A DNA stretch of 5,947 nucleotides, taken from CAZRIP01 sp964600165. GTDB lineage: Bacteria; Elusimicrobiota; Elusimicrobia; UBA1565; UBA9628. A program made the translations under genes and the position numbers. Where the stretch lies: contig CAZRIP010000156.1 of NCBI GenBank assembly GCA_964600165.1, positions 1-5,947 on the forward strand, read 5' to 3'. Shown piece after piece: positions 1 through 5,831 of this stretch; the first letter of the stretch is position 1, and every line of letters begins with the position of its first letter. Under the pieces are notes generated by a model. It was not told where the DNA came from, made no database searches, and saw nothing but the letters and a program-made list of their open reading frames with translations.

Positions 1-1
1 T

Positions 2-787
2 TACCTGGAAAGCTGCGGGGGCAATGAGTTCTTCAAGCGTTACGGACCGCGGGTCGTAAAGCCCGTGCTCGCGCACGCCCTCGCCCGCGCGCGCGTCGAG
101 GCCGGGATGACCGCCTTGGACGTCGGCTGCGGGCGCGGCGAGCTCCTCTATCAGCTCAAGCAGAAGGGCGCGCGCGCCGTGGGCCTCGACTACGCGGCGC
201 CGGGCCTGGCGTTGGCCAAAAAGACCAGCGCGGCCGACGTGCTGCTGGCCGACGCCAAGAAGCTCCCGTTCAAGGACGCTTCCTTCGACCGCGTCTTCCT
301 GCTCGGCGTCGTCGACCATCTCAGGGAATGGGAGCTGGAAGCCTGCCTGGCGGAGCTCGCGCGCGTCATCAAGCCCGACGGGCTGCTGCTGACCAACACG
401 TGCGCGAACACCGACTATCACAAGCGGCTGACCTACGCGCTGCGAAAGCGGACGGCGGCGGCCCTGGGGCTCAAGGAGCCGGCCGCGCCGCGCTCGTCGG
501 AGGACGAGGAGCTGCACGTCAACGAGCATTGCGCCGAAGACCTCGAAAGGCTGTTCGCCAAGACGGGCTGGAGGGGCGACGTGGAGTTCCGCCCGAGCGA
601 GCGCTACGTCGTGCGCGAGATTTACGGCGAGACGCTGCCCGAGGACTTCCCGATCAAGCCCGCGTCGCGCGCCTCGAGCCTCTGGCACGGCCTGTTGCTG
701 CGGGGACCATGGAAGCGCTTCTTCGCGCGCGAGTTGTTCTGCGTCCTGGAGCGCGGTTCGCGAAAAGCTACAATCAAACGCGGATGA
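2..787 (+). CDS. Class I SAM-dependent methyltransferase, 5' end beyond the window
   Basis: Probable methyl transfer from S-adenosylmethionine to an unidentified small molecule or lipid/glycan acceptor in the cytoplasm. The frame is open back to the left edge: codons before the GTG at 65 read YLESCGGNEFFKRYGPRVVK, which looks like real protein, so the GTG is internal and the start is outside the window. Motif I LDVGCGRGE (nt 116-142) is the glycine-rich SAM-binding loop. The acidic end of strand 2 follows in VGLDY, then ADAKKLPF (motif II/III type), then FDRVFLLGVVDHL and ELARVIKPDGLLL, the usual order in the Methyltransf_11/UbiE-like fold. The C-terminal part (KEPAAPRSSEDEELHVNEH onward) is a variable substrate-side region, and the domain looks complete to its stop. 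It overlaps the next gene by ATGA, so the two are probably translationally coupled. The family call is firm; the substrate cannot be told from sequence. Confidence 0.9.
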   Translation, partial: YLESCGGNEFFKRYGPRVVKPVLAHALARARVEAGMTALDVGCGRGELLYQLKQKGARAVGLDYAAPGLALAKKTSAADVLLADAKKLPFKDASFDRVFLLGVVDHLREWELEACLAELARVIKPDGLLLTNTCANTDYHKRLTYALRKRTAAALGLKEPAAPRSSEDEELHVNEHCAEDLERLFAKTGWRGDVEFRPSERYVVREIYGETLPEDFPIKPASRASSLWHGLLLRGPWKRFFARELFCVLERGSRKATIKRG

Positions 788-1074
788 GCCCGAAGAACAA
801 GGAAAAGAGGGGGACGAGGCGGGGGGAGCCCTCGGGCGACGGCGCCCTCGACGGTCTCTCGTCGCGCGGAAAAAAGGTCATGAGCGCGGGCGCGGGAGCC
901 GTCGTGCTCGGCTTTATCGCGCTTTCGCGAGCCGACCCCATGGGCCGCAACGCGGCCTCGCTTCTTGCGTCTTTCCTGATCGTGGGGGGGTATGCCGCGA
1001 TCGGCGCCGGCATCTTCCTTCCCGAGCCTCCCCCTTCCGCCTCGTCCGACCATCCTTCCGAAAAAACCAGCTGA
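784..1074 (+). CDS. Small two-helix membrane protein, function unknown
   Basis: A 96-residue protein that I do not recognise by name. The ATG at 784 overlaps the methyltransferase TGA (ATGA). No Shine-Dalgarno is visible in the preceding bases, so translation probably depends on coupling to the upstream gene. Residues 1-31 are hydrophilic and basic (KNKEKRGTRRGE). Residues about 32-48 (VMSAGAGAVVLGFIALS) and 57-79 (ASLLASFLIVGGYAAIGAGIF) are hydrophobic and fit two transmembrane helices joined by a short loop, RADPMGRN. The tail after LPEPPPS is polar and proline/serine-rich. The positive-inside rule puts the N-terminus in the cytoplasm, making a helical hairpin. There is no catalytic motif. 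Its position suggests work at the membrane with the methyltransferase or with the genes left of the window, but this is only context. Confidence 0.8.
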   Translation: MSPKNKEKRGTRRGEPSGDGALDGLSSRGKKVMSAGAGAVVLGFIALSRADPMGRNAASLLASFLIVGGYAAIGAGIFLPEPPPSASSDHPSEKTS

Positions 1075-1075
1075 G

Positions 1076-1117
1076 ACGGACATCGTCCGTGATTGAGGCC
1101 GGACTCCCGGTGTTTTT
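1076..1117 (+). terminator. Candidate weak intrinsic terminator of the methyltransferase operon
   Basis: Two hairpins lie directly after the stop of the small membrane protein. The first is ACGGAC-ATC-GTCCGT (1076-1090), a perfect 6-bp stem without a T-tract. The second is CCGG-ACTC-CCGG (1099-1110), followed by TGTTTTT (1111-1117), which has the form of a short intrinsic terminator. The stems are short, so efficiency would be low. The T-rich repeat units downstream may also take part in ending transcription. Confidence 0.4.
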
Positions 1118-1210
1118 CGAGCCTTGGTTTTCGCGCCCCTCGCCGAGGCGCCGCGCGATGGTTTTTTCCTTGAGTGTCTTTTTCGGCTCCTGACGCCTCT
1201 CCGGCCCCCT

Positions 1211-1566
1211 TGGTCTTTTTTAATCAGCCCGAAAGTCGGCTGCTTTTCGGCTCGATCCGGGCCGCGCCTTCCCTGGTCTTTTTGAAGATCCCCGGAATCT
1301 TGCCTGCCGCCGGCGCTTTTTGGGGTGCCGGACCCCTTCGTCTTTCGTGGTCTTTTTCGGCCGCCTGAAATCTCGGCGACTTTCCGGCTGTTTTGGGGCG
1401 CGACCCCGGCTCCGGCTTCATGGTCTTTTGGGAGCGCCCGAAAAGTCGGCAAGTTCCCGGCTGATTTTCGGCTCGCACCCGAGCTCTCTTTCATGGTCTT
1501 TTAGGCTCGTTCCCGGCTGCCGGCCCAGTCCCGAAAGTTGCCGACTTTTCGGCCAGCTTCGGCGCC
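1211..1566. repeat. Degenerate tandem array of ~73-bp units starting with TGGTCTTTT
   Basis: Five copies of TGGTCTTTT start at 1211, 1274, 1348, 1421 and 1494, so the spacings are 63, 74, 73 and 73 bp. After the T-run the units share a loose pattern: CCGAAA(A)GTCGG, then CCGGCTG, then TTTTCGG, then a C-rich stretch ending in CTTTCA or CTTCA. The 1348 and 1421 units align best. Several can fold: 1229-1250 (CCGAAAG with CTTTTCGG), 1438-1471 (CCGAAAAGTCGG with CCGGCTGATTTTCGG, bulged) and 1531-1552 (CCGAAAG with CTTTTCGG). Related T-rich pieces at 1111, 1125, 1159 and 1175 suggest that decayed units extend to the left. A period of 73-74 bp is not a multiple of three and no frame keeps a repeated peptide, so this is not a protein repeat. 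It sits between convergent genes. Function unknown. Confidence 0.7.
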
Positions 1567-1570
1567 TGGG

Positions 1571-1754
1571 TCCGCGCCGGTCCGGGTTCGATCCCCAAAT
1601 CCTGCCAACCTTCGAGGGAGCCTTCGACTGCTAACTTTGAAAACCTCAGAAAACCTGGAGGAGAAGCGCGAAAGCACCGCGTTCTTCGAGGTAAATCAGC
1701 GCAATCTCAGACCGGTTCTCGATGCGGGCTCTGGGTGTTGAGGGGCCTAAAACG
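1571..1754. other. Intergenic stretch with no recognised feature
   Basis: No credible gene, terminator or repeat is seen here. Short open frames on both strands lack a ribosome binding site and protein-like composition. Base composition falls steadily from GC-rich at the left towards the AT-rich island that begins at about 1748. Confidence 0.5.
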
Positions 1755-1835
1755 TAACATAATAAATATTATCGTTAGTAACAAATCAAAGGGATGCCAG
1801 GCACTGATTTGACTCGTTTCGTGAATCGTTGAGTC
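1755..1835. repeat. AT-rich island with three consecutive inverted repeats
   Basis: Three inverted repeats follow each other in an otherwise GC-rich region. (1) TAACATAAT-AAAT-ATTATcGTTA at 1755-1777 has 9-bp arms with one bulged C. (2) CAAATCA (1782-1788) pairs with TGATTTG (1805-1811), and the perfect odd palindrome TGCCAGGCA (1795-1803) is nested inside. (3) GACTC (1811-1815) pairs with GAGTC (1831-1835) around a 15-nt loop. They lie just downstream of the - strand 178-aa gene, so they could structure its 3' end. None has the GC stem plus T-tract of a standard terminator. Protein-binding site, RNA structure or mobile-element remnant are all possible. Confidence 0.5.
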
Positions 1836-1856
1836 CCCCGGCCGTTCGCCGTGAGC

Positions 1857-2393
1857 TTAGGCTTGGCCGGAAATGACCTGGCTCAGCTGGTACGCCAGGA
1901 TATGCGCCTTCATGCGCCCGGGCGCCGTGAGCTCGTAGCGGCGAGCCCGCCGCGAGCCCGAGGACAGGATCTCGCCGCGGTCGACGGCGTCTTGGAGCGC
2001 CCGGTCCATCCTTAATATGGGGTAGCCGGAAGCCCGGAGCCACTTGGCGAGTTGGGTCGCCGTCGGCTTGGGCTCATTAAGCAGCCGGTGGCTGCAGGCC
2101 AGGAGCACCAGGCAGGCGTCTTTCTCGGTCTTGCCGGAGGGCAGCTTGGCGCGCAGCTGGAGGCCCTTGCCCTTGTGCTCCGTGATCGCGTCCCAGGCGA
2201 TCCTGGGCTCTCCGAGGCTGGGCGGCGGTCGATCCTCGGCCGGCTCGAGCGCCGCCGTGGCGCCCCTGAGGAACTCGCGGCGCTGCTCTTCGATGAATTC
2301 GGCGCTGCCCTCGGCTTCGAACTCGCTGCCGTCGGGCAGCTTGAGGCGCAGGCGGTGCGGGTGGTCCGAGCCCATGGAAATCGATGATGCCAT
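1857..2393 (-). CDS. Hypothetical protein with probable C-terminal winged helix
   Basis: A 178-residue soluble protein with no signal peptide or membrane segment; I do not recognise the family. Residues 14-30 (RLRLKLPDGSEFEAEGS) look like a beta-hairpin, followed by a helix FIEEQRREFL, then an acidic/proline linker (about 48-62). Residues about 63-105 are a mixed region. Residues about 112-165 fit a winged helix: TATQLAKWLRASG (helix 2), ILRMDRALQDAVDRGEI (recognition-type helix), then the basic wing SSGSRRARRYELT. This suggests DNA binding, but it is inferred from pattern only. Start choice: ATG at 2393 is preferred because the open frame upstream to 2495 is AT-rich and contains the promoter-like and DnaA-box sequence. 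ATG at 2408 or 2375 are alternatives, and none has a good Shine-Dalgarno. It is convergent with the methyltransferase pair. Confidence 0.72.
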   Translation of the reverse strand: MASSISMGSDHPHRLRLKLPDGSEFEAEGSAEFIEEQRREFLRGATAALEPAEDRPPPSLGEPRIAWDAITEHKGKGLQLRAKLPSGKTEKDACLVLLACSHRLLNEPKPTATQLAKWLRASGYPILRMDRALQDAVDRGEILSSGSRRARRYELTAPGRMKAHILAYQLSQVISGQA

Positions 2394-2457
2394 AAAAACC
2401 GAATTCATGTCAAAGCTCTGTGGATAAGACTGTGAATTGCGGAATAGCGCTCTAAAG

Positions 2458-2490
2458 TGTCCAGCATAGGACATAAAGCCAGACTTTAAA
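2458..2490 (-). promoter_or_regulatory. Candidate promoter of the 178-aa gene with a palindrome around its -10
   Basis: Read on the - strand, TTTAAA (2490-2485, 4/6 to the -35 consensus) and TATGCT (2468-2463, 4/6 to the -10) are 16 bp apart, giving a leader of about 60 nt to the ATG at 2393. The -10 is exactly enclosed by a perfect inverted repeat, TGTCC-TATGCT-GGACA (2458-2473), as expected of a repressor operator. The hexamers are weak, so the promoter call is tentative. The palindrome is certain. Confidence 0.4.
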
Positions 2491-2506
2491 AACAAGTACC
2501 TAATTT

Positions 2507-2531
2507 TTAAGTCACGCTTAAGTCACGTGAC
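2507..2531. repeat. Phased direct repeat TTAAGTCACG running into palindrome GTCACGTGAC
   Basis: TTAAGTCACG occurs at 2507-2516 and again at 2518-2527, a period of 11 bp or about one helical turn. The second copy extends into the perfect 10-bp palindrome GTCACGTGAC (2522-2531). The pair lies about 50-75 bp upstream of the start site inferred for the 178-aa gene, where an activator could bind. It also lies between the DnaA-like boxes, where it could act like iterons. Confidence 0.5.
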
Positions 2532-2552
2532 GGTGGACAAGCCTGTGGATTG

Positions 2553-2724
2553 TCGCTTGAGGGAGGGATGGAATCGTAGCTCAGGCCGAGGGCTCAATCG
2601 TCCTTCCCCCCTCAAATCGCCCGGAAACGGGCCTGGGACGGGGCTCGCTTGCGAAGGCGGGCAGGCGCTAGAAAAGACCTGCGGCGGCGCTTCGTTCGCC
2701 CATTAAACGCGGCGCCCCGTGTGA
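2553..2724. other. Intergenic stretch downstream of the barrel operon
   Basis: No gene is seen. GCCCG-GAAA-CGGGC (2619-2632) is a 5-bp hairpin with a GNRA loop but no T-tract on either side. On the - strand, just after the second barrel gene, GGCG/CGCC pairing (2700-2686) is followed some bases later by AGGTCTTTTC (2680-2671). This is a poor terminator candidate, but it contains the same GGTCTTTT string that starts each unit of the 1211-1566 array. Confidence 0.35.
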
Positions 2725-4116
2725 CTAGAACCGGCCGGAGGCTTCGAAGGTGTACTTGCGGGAGGTGCCGCGGTTGATGTTCGACGCCGTGCCCGCGGTG
2801 AAGGTGTCGGCGCCGAAAGCGAGCATGAAGTGGTCCTGGATGTTGTAGCGGAGGCGGAGGTCCCACTCGAAGCCGAGGGTGGTCGAGCCGCTCGCCACCT
2901 TGTCGGCGCGAAACAGGAAATAGTCGAGATCGATGGTCCAGCCGTGAAGCGCCGGCGGCGTGAACCCGGCGCCCACCACGATGATGCCGCTGACGCCCGG
3001 CTGCATGCCGTTGAGAGTGCTCGTGGAGTAGTTCCCCCCGAACGCGTCGTAGGGCGTCGCGCCGTAGAATTCGCCGAAGCCGCTGCGCTCGAGGCCGTCG
3101 AAGCGGTGGCCGTGCGCCGGGAAGAACGCCTCGTCGGTCGTGCCGGTGTCCGCGCGGTCGCCGCTGCCGCGCGCCAGGGAGAGCCGCGCGATGCCTTCGC
3201 CGGTCTTGTAGAGGCTCTGCTTCCACTTCGCCTTCACGACCTCGGCGTTGCCGTTGTAAGTGACGTGATTCGACGCGGGCAGGACCCCCGTGGTGTTGGC
3301 GGCGCCTTTCTCGAGTGCGGCCTCGCCGTCGAAGACCATCGGGCCGTAATTGAGCTGATAGCGCGCGCTCGAGAAGCTTTTGAGCGACTTGCCGACCATG
3401 CAGGTCTGCGCGCCGCCCGCCGTCCCGACGATGCCGTTGGTATCCGTCACCGAGCAGCCGATGACCGGCTGCATGGCGCGGTCGCGCTCGAAGAGCTGAT
3501 TGAGCTCCCAGGTGCCGTCCGTCGGCAGCATGAAAGACAAGCCGAACAAGTCCAGGCTGCCGGGGCTGCCGAAGCGCGGATCCCGGTCGTTGAAGATGAA
3601 GGCCTGGGTCTTCATGTCCCAGAATCCGAGATCGGCGCGGATGACGGCGCCGGTCAGGCCCGCGCCGTCGTCGTCGAGCAGCAAGCCGCTCCCGAGCTTG
3701 AAGGTCTGCCGGCCGAAGGTGCCCTCGATCGGCTTGCCGAAGAGATTGTGGACCTTCATGTACGCGTTCTCGACGAACGGAGTCATGTTCGTCTGCGGAT
3801 AGTTCGCGGCGACGCGATCGAGCGGCGGCGTGAGGGTCGACGTGGAGTTCGAGACGCCGAGGCCGCGCAGCAGCACGCCGACGTCCATGGTCGTGTCGTC
3901 GACGCCCCGGGTCTCGAGGTAGATGCGCCGGACGGCCACGCCCAGGCGCGCGTCGTTCTCGATGAAGCGCCGGTTGTTCGGATTGGAGCTGTCGAGGTTG
4001 AGGTTCGTATAGCTGATCGCCTTCATCCGGTAGGCGGCCGTGACGTCCAGGTTCGCCGCGGCGGCGGGGCGCGCGAGGACCAGCAGCAGGCCGGGGACGA
4101 GGAGCCGAGCGCGCAT
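2725..4116 (-). CDS. Outer-membrane beta-barrel porin, alginate-export (AlgE)-like, second of operon
   Basis: A 463-residue exported protein, probably a channel for an anionic or sugar-like solute across the outer membrane; substrate unknown. The signal peptide is MRARLLVPGLLLVLARPAAAA with cleavage near AAA/ANLDV. The rest alternates polar and hydrophobic residues in barrel fashion and ends in GRF, with the C-terminal Phe recognised by the BAM complex. FVENAYMKVHNLFGKPIEGT then GRQ (residues about 114-137) and GFEWDLRLRYNIQDHFMLAFG (about 415-435) resemble conserved parts of the alginate-export family and of its upstream neighbour. The only two cysteines, C221 and C239, flank a Gly/Thr-rich stretch and may form a loop disulfide. 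ATG at 4116 has a modest AGGA (4130-4127) ten bases upstream. It follows the other barrel gene by 22 bp without an evident promoter, so they are probably co-transcribed. Barrel nature is sure; the exact family less so. Confidence 0.85.
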   Translation of the reverse strand: MRARLLVPGLLLVLARPAAAANLDVTAAYRMKAISYTNLNLDSSNPNNRRFIENDARLGVAVRRIYLETRGVDDTTMDVGVLLRGLGVSNSTSTLTPPLDRVAANYPQTNMTPFVENAYMKVHNLFGKPIEGTFGRQTFKLGSGLLLDDDGAGLTGAVIRADLGFWDMKTQAFIFNDRDPRFGSPGSLDLFGLSFMLPTDGTWELNQLFERDRAMQPVIGCSVTDTNGIVGTAGGAQTCMVGKSLKSFSSARYQLNYGPMVFDGEAALEKGAANTTGVLPASNHVTYNGNAEVVKAKWKQSLYKTGEGIARLSLARGSGDRADTGTTDEAFFPAHGHRFDGLERSGFGEFYGATPYDAFGGNYSTSTLNGMQPGVSGIIVVGAGFTPPALHGWTIDLDYFLFRADKVASGSTTLGFEWDLRLRYNIQDHFMLAFGADTFTAGTASNINRGTSRKYTFEASGRF

Positions 4117-4138
4117 CAGGCGCTTATCCTACAAAATT

Positions 4139-5764
4139 CTAAAACTTGACGCGCACGTCGAAGTACGCGAGCATGATCGGGTCGACCGGCTGGCCCGAGC
4201 CGGCGGAGGCGGGAGCGGAGGCGCCGCCGCCCGAATTCTGCGCGGCTTCCTGGATCAAGCCGCCGGGCTGGAAAGTGCCCCACCCCGTCGCGAACGCGAC
4301 GTTCTCCGAGTGCGCCCAGATGGCGTCGATGTCGAACTCGGAGCCGATGTGGCGGTTGCCTTGGTAGGGCGCCGGGGCGTTGGGGATGTTCGCGAAGCGC
4401 TGCATCCGGTAATCCCACCAGGAGAACGCCAGCGTCAGCTTGTTGGCGACCGCGGGGCTCATCTTGATGCCCGTGCCCCAGATGACGCGGTTGTTCAGGT
4501 TCGAGCTGGAGACGAAGGAGTTGGCGGCCGCGGAGTCGCCGACGTTGACGCTGTTATACAGGCCGCTGCCGAGGCCGGCCGCGCCTCCGGCGCCGCCGGG
4601 ATCGGCCGCGAAGCGTCCGTAGATGCTGCCGGGACGATAGTCGCCGTTGATCGACACGAAGCCGTCGTTCTTGCTCTCTTTCGTGCTGCTCGCGCCCGAG
4701 CCCACGGTGTACTCGCCCCAAAAGCCGAACATCCCGACGTTGTCGTCCTCGACCTTGTAGCCGCCGTTGAGCATCGTCGCCCAGCCCTCGTAGTGGCGCG
4801 CCACGGCGAAGTTCGCGTCGTCGGTGACGCCCGCGATCAGGCGGTTGTCGCCGACGTTCTGATCGAACTCCCCCTTCAGCCAGAAGCCGCCGCCCTGGAT
4901 CTTGGCCTTGAGGCCGATGAGATAGAGATTGTCGTTCTTGCCCCCGCCCCCGGCGCCGCCCGCGCCGGCGGGCGGGGTTCCGAGCGCTCCCGTCGCGTGC
5001 GTGACCTTGTTCCAGCCGTAGAAGCTCGCGTGGAAGTTGTCGTTGCCTTTAAAGAGCAGGTTGAGGCCGCGCACGTCGACGTCCGCGGCCGCGACGCCGC
5101 CGACGGCGGCGCCTTTTTGCTTGGCGACGAGCCCGGTGGCGGCGAGCCACTCCGATTTCCAGTCGAAGCGCGCCGCGTCGATGGCGCTGACCGGCATGCC
5201 GTACCACGCTTTGTCGGAAGGGCCGTAATAGATGACGATGTCGCCGGCGTCGCCGTAGAACTGCCGGCCGAGCGTCGTGTCGACCTGGCCGGCCACCTTG
5301 TCGACCTTGAAGTAGGCCTCGTCGACGAAGACGTTGCCGAGCACGTCGGTCCCTCCGGGGGTGGTCAGCGTCTGGACGTTGGTCACGCTGCCGTGCGGGT
5401 TGCCGCCGCCGGCCGTGCCGTAGTCCCGGTCGTTCTTGCTGAGGGTGACGTGAGAATGGACGTCGTCGAGGAGGTCCCAATCCATGTGCAGCATGAGGCG
5501 CGTTTGGGCGGTCCCGATGCGGTCGTTGTTGGTCGTCGCGCAGGTGGGTTGTCCTACGCCGCCGCAGGCCACGCCGACGAGCTTGCCGCCGTTGGTCAGG
5601 ACGGCGGAGTTCTGTCGCGTCGCGAAATCGAGGACGTTATTGGCCGAGGTCGCCTGGACGTCGATCTGACCGCTGAGATGGAAGTTCTTCAGCAGTTCGG
5701 CACCGGCCGGATTCGACGAAAAGATCAGCGCCAACGCGACGGCCACGACGAGGACCCTCTTCAT
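4139..5764 (-). CDS. Outer-membrane beta-barrel porin, alginate-export (AlgE)-like, first of operon
   Basis: A 541-residue exported barrel, paralogous to the gene after it. The signal peptide is MKRVLVVAVALALIFSSNPAGA/E. Near the N-terminus NDRIGTAQTRLMLHMDWDLL (80-99) parallels ENDARLGVAVRRIYLETR in the neighbour. VDEAYFKVDKVAGQVDTTLG then RQ (147-168) and GSEFDIDAIWAHSENVAFAT (474-493) also have counterparts there. The last strand, MLAYFDVRVKF, ends in Phe. Cysteines occur only at 67 and 75, in CGGVGQPTC, probably an external loop. A Gly/Ala/Pro-rich insert at 262-275 and a Gly/Ser/Ala linker at 507-527 before the final strand are unusual low-complexity pieces. ATG 5764 is chosen over ATG 5794 because it starts a clean signal peptide, has AAGGAGG ten bases upstream, and 5794 would lie at the transcription start. 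Solute unknown. Confidence 0.87.
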   Translation of the reverse strand: MKRVLVVAVALALIFSSNPAGAELLKNFHLSGQIDVQATSANNVLDFATRQNSAVLTNGGKLVGVACGGVGQPTCATTNNDRIGTAQTRLMLHMDWDLLDDVHSHVTLSKNDRDYGTAGGGNPHGSVTNVQTLTTPGGTDVLGNVFVDEAYFKVDKVAGQVDTTLGRQFYGDAGDIVIYYGPSDKAWYGMPVSAIDAARFDWKSEWLAATGLVAKQKGAAVGGVAAADVDVRGLNLLFKGNDNFHASFYGWNKVTHATGALGTPPAGAGGAGGGGKNDNLYLIGLKAKIQGGGFWLKGEFDQNVGDNRLIAGVTDDANFAVARHYEGWATMLNGGYKVEDDNVGMFGFWGEYTVGSGASSTKESKNDGFVSINGDYRPGSIYGRFAADPGGAGGAAGLGSGLYNSVNVGDSAAANSFVSSSNLNNRVIWGTGIKMSPAVANKLTLAFSWWDYRMQRFANIPNAPAPYQGNRHIGSEFDIDAIWAHSENVAFATGWGTFQPGGLIQEAAQNSGGGASAPASAGSGQPVDPIMLAYFDVRVKF

Positions 5765-5774
5765 GTTGCGCGTG

Positions 5775-5781
5775 CCTCCTT
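5775..5781 (-). promoter_or_regulatory. Ribosome binding site that fixes the start of the first barrel gene
   Basis: AAGGAGG on the - strand, ten bases before the ATG at 5764. It lies downstream of the alternative ATG at 5794 and so excludes that start. Confidence 0.8.
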
Positions 5782-5802
5782 CGCGAGCTGTCATGCGGGA
5801 GG

Positions 5803-5831
5803 AGCGTAACAGGGTGCTGTAAACTTGTCAA
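5803..5831 (-). promoter_or_regulatory. Sigma70-type promoter of the barrel operon
   Basis: On the - strand a perfect -35 box TTGACA (5831-5826) is followed after exactly 17 bp by TACGCT (5808-5803, matching TATAAT at first, second and last base). Transcription would begin near 5796, leaving a leader of about 30 nt that carries AAGGAGG. It sits in the gap between the glycine-rich gene and the barrel operon. Confidence 0.7.

Larger units (their letters stand above)
2419..2552. promoter_or_regulatory. DnaA-box-like cluster
   Basis: TGTGGATAA at 2419-2427 is the exact complement of TTATCCACA, the strong E. coli-type DnaA box. GGTGGACAA (2532-2540) and TGTGGATTG (2544-2552) each match 7 of 9 positions, keep the central TCCAC core, have the same orientation and are 12 bp apart. 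The stretch between them (about 2470-2510) is locally AT-rich. This could be a DnaA-controlled promoter or part of a replication origin, but no dnaA, rpmH or other origin-neighbour gene is in view. The perfect box may be chance. Confidence 0.35.

Noticed and set aside
622..1494. Long - strand open frame through the methyltransferase end and the repeat region
   Set aside because: It is antisense to two real genes, very rich in Arg/Lys/Gly as GC-rich shadows are, has no ribosome binding site, and crosses the non-coding repeat.
1211..1566. CRISPR array
   Set aside because: The units are degenerate along their whole length, the conserved part is only about 9 bp, and there are no identical repeats with unique spacers.
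1584..1604. GGGTTCGATCCC followed by CTGCCA, resembling a tRNA T-arm and 3' end
   Set aside because: Only three of five T-stem pairs form, the acceptor 3' strand has no matching 5' partner upstream, the CCA position does not fit, and no anticodon arm is seen.
1538..1741. Small + strand open frame of 67 codons
   Set aside because: It has no ribosome binding site, begins inside the repeat hairpin, and shows no protein-like pattern.
2394..2495. N-terminal extension of the 178-aa protein to ATG 2495
   Set aside because: The added stretch is AT-rich unlike the gene body, and it contains the putative -10 palindrome and the DnaA box, so it is more likely promoter and leader.
2830..4149. Long + strand open frame opposite the second barrel gene
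   Set aside because: Same reasoning: low-complexity Ala/Val/Arg composition, antisense to a clear exported barrel.
5765..5794. N-terminal extension of the first barrel from ATG 5794 (MTAREGGTRN)
   Set aside because: This ATG is at the predicted transcription start and would put polar residues before the signal peptide. AAGGAGG serves ATG 5764.
4040..5809. Long + strand open frame opposite the first barrel gene
   Set aside because: It is an antisense shadow in a GC-rich gene, with an Ala/Val/Asp/Arg-rich composition and no domain. The - strand frame has a signal peptide, ribosome binding site, promoter and C-terminal Phe.
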